The notes under the pieces: model-generated
The model's input: only the letters and a program-made list of their open reading frames with translations
Databases searched by the model: none
Told to the model about the DNA's origin: nothing
Shown here: piece by piece, positions 43,490 through 52,452 of the stretch
How the letters are laid out: every line of letters starts with the position of its first letter
How positions within the stretch are numbered: the stretch's first letter is position 1
Translations under genes and position numbers: made by a program
Origin: Agrypnia vestita
Taxonomy: Eukaryota > Arthropoda > Insecta > Trichoptera > Phryganeidae
Reading direction: 5' to 3'
NCBI GenBank assembly: GCA_016648135.1
Contig: JADDOH010008093.1
Coordinates: 62,001-126,000, forward strand
DNA length: 64,000 nt

Positions 43490-43740
43490 AATGAATTCTA
43501 AAAACACACTTATAAATAATATCACATTTCAGTCCACTTCATAAATACTAGAGCTTTTTGCCAAAAAAATCATTCTCCCCACCGCGCGCCCCCCTGACCT
43601 ACCCGATTAGATTGATAAATTTTGAATCTAAGTTATTTTTTGTCTTTACCTGATGATGAGAGGGACTCTCCTCTCGAAACTATAGTAGTTATTAGTAACT
43701 CATATTGTGTGTATATTACAAAGTTAAAATAAAATATATT
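43490..43740 (+). repeat. Repeat M, copy 3, with hammerhead-like core
   Basis: Contains CCTACCCGATTAGATTGATA, then CTGATGA (43650-43656), a perfect 6-bp GAGAGG/CCTCTC helix and GAAAC (43676-43680), and ends ATTGTGTGTATATTACAAAG. Copies at 20696 and 25650 are more decayed. Likely the terminal region of a Penelope-like or retrozyme-like element. Confidence 0.5.
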
Positions 43741-43836
43741 TTATATGTGTATATGTACAAATATATTATTTATGCAACACGTTTCAATTCGACTTATCGC
43801 CATCTTTGGTTGAAATTTATGAACCAGTATATGTAT

Positions 43837-43867
43837 CGAGGTTATTAATGTTTTCCAAATAGCCCTG
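43837..43867. mobile_element. Detached right terminus of a P-type MITE
   Basis: GAGGTTATTAATGTTTTCCA then AATAGCCCTGTG equals the right end of the adjacent 43882-44411 element. It is a solitary remnant of an earlier copy. Confidence 0.55.
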
Positions 43868-43881
43868 TGTATACGTATATA

Positions 43882-44411
43882 CAGGGTTATTTGGAAAAGA
43901 TTAAAAACATCGCAGGACTATATTCCTGCCTTGATAATGAGTCGAAAATGTTCAAGCTATTATGACCTAATATCAATAGTTATCGAGGTATGCGACATCA
44001 AAGTTTGCATTTTTTTTCAATATTTCTGACTTATTTTTTGTAAAACGTTGGAATAATATTACAGTAACTTATATCGATTACGAAAAATTCATTTGTTTCA
44101 ATACAAGTTAAATAAAATGATAAAAGCCCTGCCAAAATCCCAATTGGAATATTTTTCAATTGGAATTCGAAGGTTTTAATTTTTTTTTGACTTGTATTGC
44201 AACGAATAAATTTTCCGTAAACGATATAAGTTATTATAATTATAGTCCAACGTTTTGAATAAGTCAGAAATAATGAGAAAAAAATGCAAACTTGATGTCG
44301 CATATCTCCATAACTATTGATATTAGGTCATGGTTGCTTGAACATTTTTGACTCACTATCAAGGCAGGAATATAGCCCTGCGAGGTTATTAATGTTTTCC
44401 AAATAACCCTG
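43882..44411. mobile_element. Palindromic mariner-like MITE (P family), complete
   Basis: Left CAGGGTTATTTGGAAAA and inverted right CAGGGTTATTTGGAAAACAT, each flanked by TA. The two halves are near-complete inverted copies over the whole 530 bp (ATGAGTCGAAAATGTTCAAG against its complement). Other copies: 50095-51106, 62517-62958, and the related 7078-7717. Confidence 0.8.
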
Positions 44412-44569
44412 TATATATACATATGTATGTCGCCGCTGGTAATGAGATATCTGTATTACGACTAGATTATCAAGAAATATTATTTTTTATGTGTATATAA
44501 CGAACTATTAACGTGTACACTAGAGTACGTCTGAAAATTATTTCAAGTTATAACTCCTTTTTAGATCTT
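44412..44569. other. No gene seen
   Basis: Short AT-rich spacer. Confidence 0.5.
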
Positions 44570-44935
44570 CTTCTTCTTATGGTGCCATTTCCTATCGGAG
44601 GTCGGCGACCATTCTGGCGATTACCACTTTAATACTTATACCAGTCCCTTACGTTACGCAGCCATGAGGTACGGCGTCTTCTTGAGCTTCTTTTATCACT
44701 TATTTTCTCCGGATAATGAGTTGGTTTTGACTATATTTTGTTCATCTCATATGAGATACTCCAGCTTTCTTAACCTGATAGTCCGCAGAACTTCTCGGTA
44801 TTTTTCCATACTTCCGGAGGACTCAAAAGCTTCGACTGTGCGGATTGGTTCTTGGTTAAGTATCCATGCCTCCACCTCATATAAGGGAAACGTAACACCA
44901 AACCACGCGCATTCTAATTTGATGGCTTAGGTCAA
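44570..44935 (-). repeat. Antisense LINE-like 3' end with CTT tail
   Basis: Starts CTTCTTCTTCTTATGGTGCC and continues with GAGGTCGGCGACCATTCTGG. The AAG-type antisense tail matches the layout of the LINE tails at 13823 and 16966. No frame is long enough to assign the family. Confidence 0.5.
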
Positions 44936-45364
44936 GGCTAGAAAATAACGATCTCACTCAGAGAACACATTCTTGCCATCTCTATGCGAGCTTTGCTTTT
45001 CAGACCAATTTTTTTATAGGTATATAATGTGGTTTCTCAAATATTTTAGTTTGTGTAAATAATAATAATAAATAATAGTTTTGCGTTGCTCTGAAAAGAG
45101 AATATATTTTATTAAACAAAATAACATAATATTTGACATTAAAATTTAAAAATAATAAAAGTACACGTCATACATTTTATATTAATCAATTAACATTTAC
45201 AGACACTTTATCAATTATTAAATTATCATTCATCGGTATATTGTTATTAAAACATAATTTTCAGAATAGGCCGATTGTCAGTTGTTTGTTTGTCAAAGAA
45301 TCAATTCAAATTAAATGAAAATCAGTAGGCACCTACTGATCTTCATTTACAGGTATATTCAGAA
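44936..45364. other. No gene seen
   Basis: AT-rich spacer. Confidence 0.5.
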
Positions 45365-45895
45365 AATTTTTCAAGAACACAATTACTGGATCTTTGTCCC
45401 CAGAGGGATCGTCATTTATCAAAATATATTACAGATGTCTCATAGAAACGAAGCCATTCATATGGGGAAAGTAGGTGTGGAAGTCTTTTGGTGTTATTAG
45501 GACTTAAGGCCCATCATTTTGATCACTTTACACAATATAACTTTCACCAATTCCACCCATGATAGACTACCACCTCTATCAAATTGTATATATGTTTAAC
45601 TTGCACACTTTGTTTCGTATGTGAGTTGTATTTTTACTACCGCCACCTGCAGTTGAAAGCTTTGTCATTCATATAATCCACTACAGATGTCGCTTTTGGC
45701 GATGAGACATCTTTATTTATTTATCACATAAGATAGATCGTAAGCCCTATAAACACTCAAAGACTACCTAAAAAGACTTCCATACCTACTTTCCCATATA
45801 AAAAATAGCTTCGTCTCTATTAGACATCTATAATATATCTTGATTAATGATGTCCCTCTGGGAACAAAATCCAGTATTGTGTTCTTGATTTTTTT
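45365..45895. repeat. Repeat Z fold-back, about 145-bp arms
   Basis: Left arm TCAAGAACACAATTACTGGA, AGATGTCTCATAGAAACGAA and GGAAAGTAGGTGTGGAAGTC; the right arm is the diverged complement. The single-arm copies at 19843 and 41543 show the family is dispersed. No target duplication was found. Confidence 0.65.
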
Positions 45896-45939
45896 TAACA
45901 TAATCAAAATATTCATCTTCGCTTCATTCAATCACTTCG

Positions 45940-46290
45940 GCGAATTTATTTATTTATTTATTAATCAACGCCCTAGTAGGTTTTTACAGTACAGGAAAGT
46001 TACTAGGATTCTTATACACCTAACATAAAACACATTTTAAAGTAAATAATCAAAAAATAATTAGTAGAAATGAAACATATTTAAGATAATTGAACAATAT
46101 ATTATATATAAAGAATGATTAGTACAAAGGCAAACAATAATAATTAGAAACCTTTAACAAATTAATAATAAAGTAAAAAAGTATATAGAATTTAAATATA
46201 TTTAATAGAGAAACGAACAAAAATTTGGACACTTTAAAATGAATAAATATATATAATTCATGGGGATCACAATATAAATAAAAAATTTAG
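45940..46290 (-). repeat. Antisense LINE 3' end with TTTA tail
   Basis: Begins TTTATTTATTTATTAATCAA, then CGCCCTAGTAGGTTTTTACA and AT-rich DNA. No coding part. Confidence 0.5.
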
Positions 46291-46462
46291 TCCATAAGAC
46301 AAGGAATTCACCAACGGGCATGCTCGGCGGGCAAGTCTGGGCTATGTCTGACCGTGAATTCTATGTGGCGGGCACGGGCATGCCCGCCATGCCCGCCGCG
46401 TGTCCGCGCGATCGCATTTTGCCTGCCGAGCGGAGGCATGTCTGAACATGACGCGCTTGGGG
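46291..46462. repeat. GC-rich sequence with inverted motifs
   Basis: GGAATTCACC and GGTGAATTCC-like blocks and several GGGCATGCCCGCC motifs are arranged in inverted order. Possibly a decayed miniature element. It ends at the target site of hAT copy 3. Confidence 0.35.
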
Positions 46463-46563
46463 TAGCGAAGGGAAAAACTACATTTCAAAATGAAGACTAC
46501 AACACACACACGTTCACCAGTTTGAAGACTACAAAGTGTACACTACATTTGTAGTTAAAACTA

Positions 46564-46706
46564 CAGTAGCCGGCAAACATTTTGAAATTTTCGGGCGTAG
46601 TGGGGGGAAGTTTGCGCTTGTACCATTCCACCAACGAGACCCGAATTTTGTCTTCTGCGCATTCCCCCACTACGCCAAAGAATTTCAAGAAGTTTGCCGG
46701 CAACTG
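46564..46706. mobile_element. 143-bp Tc1/mariner-type MITE nested in hAT
   Basis: Ends CAGTAGCCGGCAAAC and inverted CAGTTGCCGGCAAAC with TA on both sides. Removing it restores AAAACTACATGAAG, exactly the sequence of hAT copy 1 at this point. The arms pair over about 40 bp (GGCGTAGTGGGGGAA). Confidence 0.9.
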
Positions 46707-46980
46707 TACATGAAGTGAAGTAATTGTAGTACAATGAAATTGTAGTACTAATGAAGTGAAGTAATTGTAGAATTAATGAAGTGAAGTAATTGTACTACAA
46801 AATTGTAGTACTAATGAAGTAATTATATTTTTCCCAAAATGAAGAGTGTGGTGACTAAATAAAAAAAGGTCGCCGGAAAAAATATATGATTATATCGAAA
46901 TATTTAGGTAAAATAATATTTGGCGACCTAAAGAAAAACAAAAAAGGTCGCCAACCAGATTTCTTCATTCAATCCCAAAA

Positions 46981-47137
46981 TTAAGAATGTTCTTAGGGTT
47001 TCACGGCCACTCAGAATCTTCAAGTTTGTGTTTGATGACACATCAACCCTGATGATGGACCCTGCAATGGGATCCGAAACGTCGGCCCGAAAGGTCGTAA
47101 CAACACGGCATAATACCCCTGAAAACACAAACTTGAA
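46981..47137 (+). mobile_element. Penelope-like terminal segment nested in hAT
   Basis: Flanked by a 10-bp direct repeat AATCCCAAAA (46971-46980 and 47138-47147). It shares CACGGCCACTCAGAATCTT and AACACGGCATAATACCCC with 1727-1935. TTCAAGTTTGTGTTT near its start is perfectly complementary to AAACACAAACTTGAA at its end. Confidence 0.7.
47049..47083 (+). other. Hammerhead-like core
   Basis: CTGATGA (47049-47055), a GGACCC/GGGATCC helix with one bulge, then GAAAC followed by GTC, a canonical hammerhead cleavage triplet. TTGATG-ACA-CATCAA just upstream gives a stem I candidate. A type I hammerhead with a very short stem III is known from Penelope-like elements; activity here is untested. Confidence 0.45.
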
Positions 47138-47430
47138 AATCCCAAAAAAATTTCAAACCGTGGGAGGGGGGGGTTGTTGCGATTTCCATCAATTTCTTCA
47201 TTTATCTAAAAAATGTTCTATTTGAAGTATGTGCCGTACTTTCGATAACTTTGAAGTGTGTGTACTTTGTAGTGTTTGCTTTGAAATGAAGTGTACTATT
47301 TGAAGTATATACTTTCAATAACTTTAAGGTAATTTATAGTGTGCACTACACTTCAGAAGGTGTGAAATATACACTTCAATGTATTGTAGTACTATATTGT
47401 AGTAGTGAGTACAGAGCGGACCCATCACTA

Positions 47431-47971
47431 GCTTGGAGAGCGAGTAGGATAGACGTGGAGTAGGTGGTAAAATAAATATTAAGTAAAGATTAGGAAACAT
47501 GAACGACAATTAACCTTTTCGGGAGTCATACATTGCTGTGTACACATGTCATCCTTGTTGTAAAAGCAGAGCAGATGAATGCGCAATGCCGCCTATAGCG
47601 AGTAAATAGAAAATTTCAAGGAAAAACAAAATACTGATGCTGATTTTCTTTTCGTAAAGAAGAAAATAGAGTCCATCCATTGCTTCAGCAAACGACCACG
47701 TTGCAATACTTTGCTTGAATGAGTGATTTTCCCGCTTTAAACTGTAAAATCTAAATAATTCTTTAATTCAGACTTCAGATTCTACAACGAAAAATGTCAA
47801 AGAATTTCGAGTATTTGTATCCAAGTGGATGCACGCGTGTTAACGGTGAATTTAATGCATAGTTATTCCTGTGGATCCTTACAAATAACGCTTCGTGATG
47901 TCTCGTTTGTCTTGGTATATTATGCGAGACTATCTGAATCATGAGATACAAATTATAGGCATGTACATTGA
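47431..47971. other. No gene seen
   Basis: Unique AT-rich sequence. Confidence 0.45.
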
Positions 47972-48212
47972 CGTATTATAAATATAGACACGTCATTCCC
48001 AGCCGCCGGCTTTCATATCTAGCAAATATTGCATTGAAAGAGACAGCAAATCACATAATCAAGTAATCACGTAAAAATCAGGTAAATTGAAGTCACGGTG
48101 ACTAAAATAACAAACTCATTCTTACAATATTATACGATACTCTGTTCCTTTTTTCGGCGTAGCTTCGCGCCGATCACAAAGAAAAGGTCCGTTCGATAAA
48201 GAATGCAAGTAA

Positions 48213-48939
48213 AGGTACAGATACACATGCTTATTTGGTGGCATGCTAATGAGCATGCCACTAATAAGCATGCCCTAACAACTGTACACACTTGCTCATT
48301 ACTGGCATGCTTATTAGTGGCTTGCTCATAAATAAGTATGCCCAAAGCTAACAATCAAACACACATTCTTATTAGTGGCATGCTCTTGTCATAGAATAGA
48401 GACGCTCTTGTTCAAAATGGAAACTTTGCAAACTGAAATAGCAAATTCAAGTGAACCAATAAATCAAAAAAGTTCCCGAGTTTCCATCCGCACATTTTTG
48501 ATTTTAGTTTTTATAATTTTTATTGTAAGATTTGAATCATTCATGCCTATTAATACAGTTAAATAAACATTATTTCTCACTATATTATTTTTACACAACG
48601 GTGACCGAGTATTCCACAGACATTCGTGATTCCTATAACAAGTCACGAAAAGTAATGTTTTATCATCTCCCTAACGCGCCATATTTGTTTCATCTGTCGC
48701 GGACTGAGAAGATCGCATTGATAATACTAGCCGCGAAGTCCGCGAATGACATAAGCATGCTCATAATAAGCAAGCCTGTTCACGCATGCTCCAAAGATAC
48801 CCCTTCTCTATGGTGAATGACAGTGGCATGCTCATTACTAGCAATGTGCGTACACACATGCCACTAATAAGCAAGGCCTAAAAAAGGTCGATACTGCGCA
48901 TGCTCACGTGCCACTAAATAAGCATGTGTATCTGTAGCT
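48213..48939. mobile_element. PIF/Harbinger-type element Y1
   Basis: Ends AGGTACAGATACACATGCTT and inverted AGCTACAGATACACATGCTT, flanked by TAA (48210-48212, 48940-48942). Subterminal TTAGTGGCATGC motifs recur in both orientations at both ends, as expected of transposase-binding repeats. The interior frame at 48375-48566 has no domain, so it is non-autonomous. Confidence 0.8.
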
Positions 48940-48942
48940 TAA

Positions 48943-49690
48943 AGCCATGTATTCACTAGGGGACAAATCGCGAAACATTCCGCGCGGCATGTCGCATCAA
49001 CATCTACGCTCATGTTTCGGGGACAATGACGCGGTCATTTGACGTGTACACACCGGGACTCGCATATCTTGTCGCGGAAATGTCACCCGATGAGGTTATG
49101 ATGACAGCTGCGGTATCTCATTTGGTGAAAACGGGGTTCCGCGCAATTCGAAATGTTTTTTTGGGTCGCCATTTCAAATTAACGAGGTTTTACTGTAGTA
49201 AATTGAATATTATTAAAAACAAGGTCCTTTTTGCAAATAATTATTGTTTTCCACACGTCGTGGAAATGTCGCCCTATAAGGTTATGATGACAGCTGCGTA
49301 TATGTTTTTGTTAATGAGTTTATCGAAACGTAAGAGGAGAATGCGAAATTATTTACTGCAAAGAGAAAGAAGGACGGACTTTCTACGCGATCTTCGATCG
49401 ATAGAGCTCGATGAGTTCACGAACAATTTCGTTTCCCCACATTGTCATCTTGACAGATACAGCGCATGCGTATTCACCTGTAAACATACCACGTGGTACT
49501 GACGCTCCGCGTAATGTCGCAGTGAGCTCGCTCGGGTACCGTGCGCACGGTAACGTTGCCACGGCACGTAGAAATGCCGCGCTATGTTGTGCGCGACGTC
49601 GCGGAACAGTGCACGACGTTGCAACGTCACGTAGACTCTACGCCGCGCGTGCTGTTGAGGGACAATTTGTCCCCTAGTGAACACATGGCT
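48943..49690. mobile_element. PIF/Harbinger-type element Y2
   Basis: Ends AGCCATGTATTCACTAGGGG and inverted AGCCATGTGTTCACTAGGGG; both continue ACAAAT. The left flank is TAA, shared with Y1; the right flank is CAA, one change from TAA. It carries the N-terminus of a Harbinger-like transposase and an internal 40-bp direct repeat around GAAATGTCACCCGATGAGGT. Confidence 0.8.
49287..49440 (+). pseudogene. Harbinger transposase N-terminal fragment
   Basis: Within the open frame 49026-49502, the part MSLSKRKRRMRNYLLQRERR, TDFLRDLRSIELDEFTNNF resembles the start of Harbinger transposases: basic residues, then a leucine-rich helix and an F-x-N-F-type motif. The DDE catalytic region is absent. Residues before it derive from two copies of EMSP-x-x-VMMTAA from the internal duplication. 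It probably cannot transpose. Confidence 0.6.
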
Positions 49691-49740
49691 CAAAGCAATT
49701 ACCTTACTTTAAGCCATGTATATCATTGGGCATGTACGAG

Positions 49741-50094
49741 TGAGCGTTCTTGCGTAAGAGTACCCATTGTATTTCATGTTTTAAAATTTAAACAGCTGAA
49801 ACTATGTTTATTCCTCCGTAAACCTTCACGAGGAGCAGGAGCTGGAGCACTTAGTCTCCGCGATGGCTGATGGTTATGCCTGGCGGGAGCAGCCCCGCGA
49901 AAATGATCTTTAATGGTATATCCCTGCCCCGAAGCACCATCGATCGCGTGAACCGGGGCGATAACCACAAACAGCAACAGGACCATTCTCATTTAACAGC
50001 CACAAGCACAACATTCGGACCATCAATCCAGAATTATTTTCGGCAGGGCCGCCAACTCCCTTTTTATTTTTTTATTTATTTAAAAAGTAATGGA
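49741..50094. other. No gene seen
   Basis: Unique GC-moderate DNA. Overlapping frames (49774-49992 and 49870-50103) lack domains. Confidence 0.4.
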
Positions 50095-51106
50095 AATTTG
50101 TAAAACATTAATAACCTCTACTCTTACCTTGATTATGAGTCGAAAATGTTCGAGCTATTATTTATTTATTTTATTAATTACACGGCTTAATAGCCTTTTA
50201 CAACAGGTTTATACATAATTAAAATACAACAAACGATTAAATGTAAAAGAAAAATAAAGGGTATAAATGTAAAAAAGTCTATATACATAGTTTAAACATA
50301 ATGAGGTTAGACATGTATGTAAAAAAAGTATATATGCAAAAAAGTGTAAAGTAGTGATCTCAGAAATTTTTACTCACCGATAATAAAGCAATATTAAATT
50401 TGAATAGCCAGGTATATATAAAAAATTTAAGACATTATATAAAAATTTAATATTTTGAAAAGAAATGATCATATAATGATTTTTTTAATTTTGAGAGAGA
50501 TAGATTTAAAATGTCGACATATGTAGGTAGTTCATTGCCCAGTTTGTGCATCCGAGGTATGCTAGAATTTGAACGATAGTTTGTGTCGAATTGTCACAAT
50601 AAAACAGCATGTTTTGGCGGGCCCTACGGTTAGGTACTTTAAAATTAATACTATTCATTATGACCTAATATCAATAGTTAAGAAGATATGCGACATCAAA
50701 GTTTGCATTTTTTTCAATATTTCCGATTTACTTTTTGTAAAACGTTGGACTATCATTACAGCAACTTATATCGAGTATGAAAAATTCATTCCCTTTAATA
50801 CAAGTCAAATGAAAAAATAAAAGCCTTCGAATTCCAAATGGAAAACATTTCAATTGGAATTTTTTCAGGGTTTTAATCATTTTATTTAACTTGTATTGAA
50901 ACAAATGAATTTTTCGTAATTGATATTAGTTACTGTAATGATAGTCCAACGTTTTACAAAAAATAAGTCAGAAATATTGAAAAAAAATGCAAACTTTGAT
51001 GTCGCATATCTCCTTAACTATTGATATTAGGTCATAATGGCTTGAACATTTTCGACTCATAATCAAGGTAGGAGTAGAGGTTATTAATGTTTTACAAATA
51101 ACCCTG
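50095..51106. mobile_element. P-family mariner-like MITE split by a LINE 3' end
   Basis: Left arm ACATTAATAACC with GATTATGAGTCGAAAATGTT is interrupted at GAGCTATT (50159); the element resumes at ATGACCTAATATCAATAGTT (50660). It ends AAATAACCCTG then TA (51107-51108). The left CAGGGTTATT end is missing. Confidence 0.7.
50160..50655 (-). mobile_element. LINE 3' end nested in a P-family MITE
   Basis: Antisense TTTATTTATTTTATTAATTA start, then AT-rich 3' UTR. At the far end the reverse reading gives NFKVPNRRARQNMLFYCDNS, then in another frame RMHKLGNELPTYVDILNL. This resembles the ORF2 end at 53555 (RRLHRLGNEYGYLSDVF). Confidence 0.65.
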
Positions 51107-51114
51107 TATATATT

Positions 51115-51923
51115 TTTTTTAAATTTATTTTTTATTTAAAATATAATAGAAACCTAAAAGGTTTATGGGTAACATTTTTACATGATTCAATATAAGAAAA
51201 TATAATAATATAATTTAGATACAAGGTAATTTTCTTATAGTTGGCCGAGTTTTAATATTTTTGTCACATCTGTTTTGAATTTATCAGTGGTCAGTTGTTT
51301 GGTCTGTTGTGGCGGGTCATTGTATAGTTTTAGTCCGTTGCAAATTAGTCGGGATTGTCCTGTTTTTGTTTTGGCGTGTGTTATGTCATAGTTTTGAGCC
51401 ATTCTAGTGTTGTGTTGGTGTTTTTCGTGTTTTTTGTGTAATTTTATGTCTTCGTTTTGTATTTCGCCAATTGCTAGTCTGTGAATGATTTTAAGTGTTT
51501 CGATTTTTGTAATGTTTTCGATGTTTAATTGGACTGTTATACGGTATACAGTTTCAGTTGGTGTCCGGTATTTCAGATCATAGACCATTTTTAATATTTT
51601 GTTTTGCTGTCGTTGGAGTCTGTTTAGGTTAGTTTTTTTTCCGGTTCGGGTTCCTATTCTACTCTTGACGTATACCTGGTACATCAGAATTCTTATGGTC
51701 TTTGGTGTGATTTCGTGTATTTTGTGGAATAGGCTGGTCATTTTTGTCAGTGAGTCAATTACTTTGTCTGTTTGAAAGGTCCATTTGAGATGTCTGTCTA
51801 TGTTGAGTCCTAAGTATTTAGTATTTTCTAGTTCAGTAAGTGTTTCATTATGTATTTTTATGTCCATTTTATGCGTTTTCCGTTTGGCCTCAAAGTTAAC
51901 GTAGTTACATTTTTGAGCGTTTA
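51115..51923 (-). pseudogene. LINE RT C-terminal region, 230-codon open frame
   Basis: Reading leftward from 51923: VNAQKCNYVNFEAKRKTHK, NTKYLGLNIDRHLKWTFQTD, IDSLTKMTSLFHKIHEITPK, IRILMYQVYVKSRIG, RLQRQQNKILKMVYDLKYRT, PTETVYR. YLG-(x)-D-HLKW, the thumb-like helices and LQ-x-x-QNKILK are typical of the region after the RT catalytic core in CR1/Jockey-type LINEs. The frame stays open to the stop at 51235, so the copy is young or little damaged, but the catalytic FADD box is absent. The apparent 277-codon frame begins inside the adjoining Helitron, so its first 48 residues are unrelated. Confidence 0.8.
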
Positions 51924-51984
51924 CTAGCTGTGCCCGCGCGGCTTCGCACGCGTAGATTTTCAGTGCACTGTTTGGATCATCATA

Positions 51985-52160
51985 GAACTTTCGCGAACCT
52001 TCTAGAACACGCTCCTTCCAGAGCAGAAATTTATTGAATGTACAGGAACCTTCTAGACACACCGACACATTCCGCCACTCAGTTTAGAACTTTCGGGAAT
52101 TTTCTATAACTTTCTCCTTCCAGAACTTTCTAGAGCAGGTTTTTCCGGAACCTTCTAGAC
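51985..52160. promoter_or_regulatory. Array of heat-shock elements
   Basis: 51985-52007: GAA-ct-TTC-gc-GAA-cc-TTC-ta-GAA, five perfect alternating units at 5-bp spacing. 52087-52104: GAA-ct-TTC-gg-GAA-tt-TTC, four perfect units. 52123-52135: GAA-ct-TTC-ta-GAg. 52046-52058 and 52148-52160: GAA-cc-TTC-ta-GAc. Heat shock factor binds three or more such units as trimers, so at least two sites are high-quality. The array lies in the 3' half of a Helitron with no host promoter nearby. Confidence 0.65.
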
Positions 52161-52398
52161 TCACCGACATAGTCGACGCGCCTATTTTGAAACAATCTGA
52201 ATCATTTGCGGCCTTCCCATAACAAAAAAATGTGCTAGAAAGCACATTTTCGTCACCCACTCCCACCCACGCTCAGCCACCTCCACTAAACTCGCACATT
52301 TTCAATGGGACACCAAGGGCTATCCACCACCATAACCACCAGGTGGTGGTAGTATCCGGTTGTGGAGAAAACTTGGCGGATAGGGAAACACGGGTTTC

Positions 52399-52403
<5 letters not shown>

Positions 52404-52433
<30 letters not shown>
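52404..52433. repeat. TA dinucleotide microsatellite
   Basis: About 15 TA units at the putative Helitron 5' end. Confidence 0.9.
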
Positions 52434-52435
<2 letters not shown>

Positions 52436-52452
52436 ATATTGATTATTTTATT

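Larger units (their letters stand above)
46463..47430. mobile_element. hAT-type element H, copy 3, carrying two nested insertions
   Basis: Starts TAGCGAAGGGAAAAACTACA and ends GCGGACCCATCACTA. It is flanked by GCTTGGGG and GCTTGGAG (7 of 8), a hAT-length duplication. Inside, a TA-flanked mariner-like MITE (46564-46706) and a Penelope-like segment (46981-47137) interrupt sequence that reads straight through in copy 1. Confidence 0.85.
47972..49740 (+). repeat. Repeat X, copy 1, interrupted by two Harbinger elements
   Basis: ACGTATTATAAATATAGACA, CGGTGACTAAAATAACA and CGATACTCTGTTCCTTTT lead to GAATGCAAG-TAA at 48212; the repeat resumes at 49691 with CAAAGCAATTACCTTACTTT. Uninterrupted copies at 54365 and, inverted, 59287 read GCAAGT-AGG-CAATTACC through this point. 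Confidence 0.7.
51924..52440 (-). mobile_element. Helitron, 3' end resolved, heat-shock-element-rich
   Basis: On the reverse strand it ends CGAAGCCGCGCGGGCA then CAGCTAG (51924), followed by T, a canonical CTAG Helitron end preceded by a GC hairpin. The 5' limit is put at the A/T-rich AATATATATATATAAATAAA near 52435, followed by GAAACCCGTGTTTCCC. It abuts the LINE at 51923 and lies in the same orientation. No Rep/helicase is encoded. Confidence 0.65.

Noticed and set aside
48213..48939. CRISPR-like array from the recurring GCATGC motifs
   Set aside because: Motifs are irregular, in both orientations, and confined to transposon ends; this is eukaryotic DNA.
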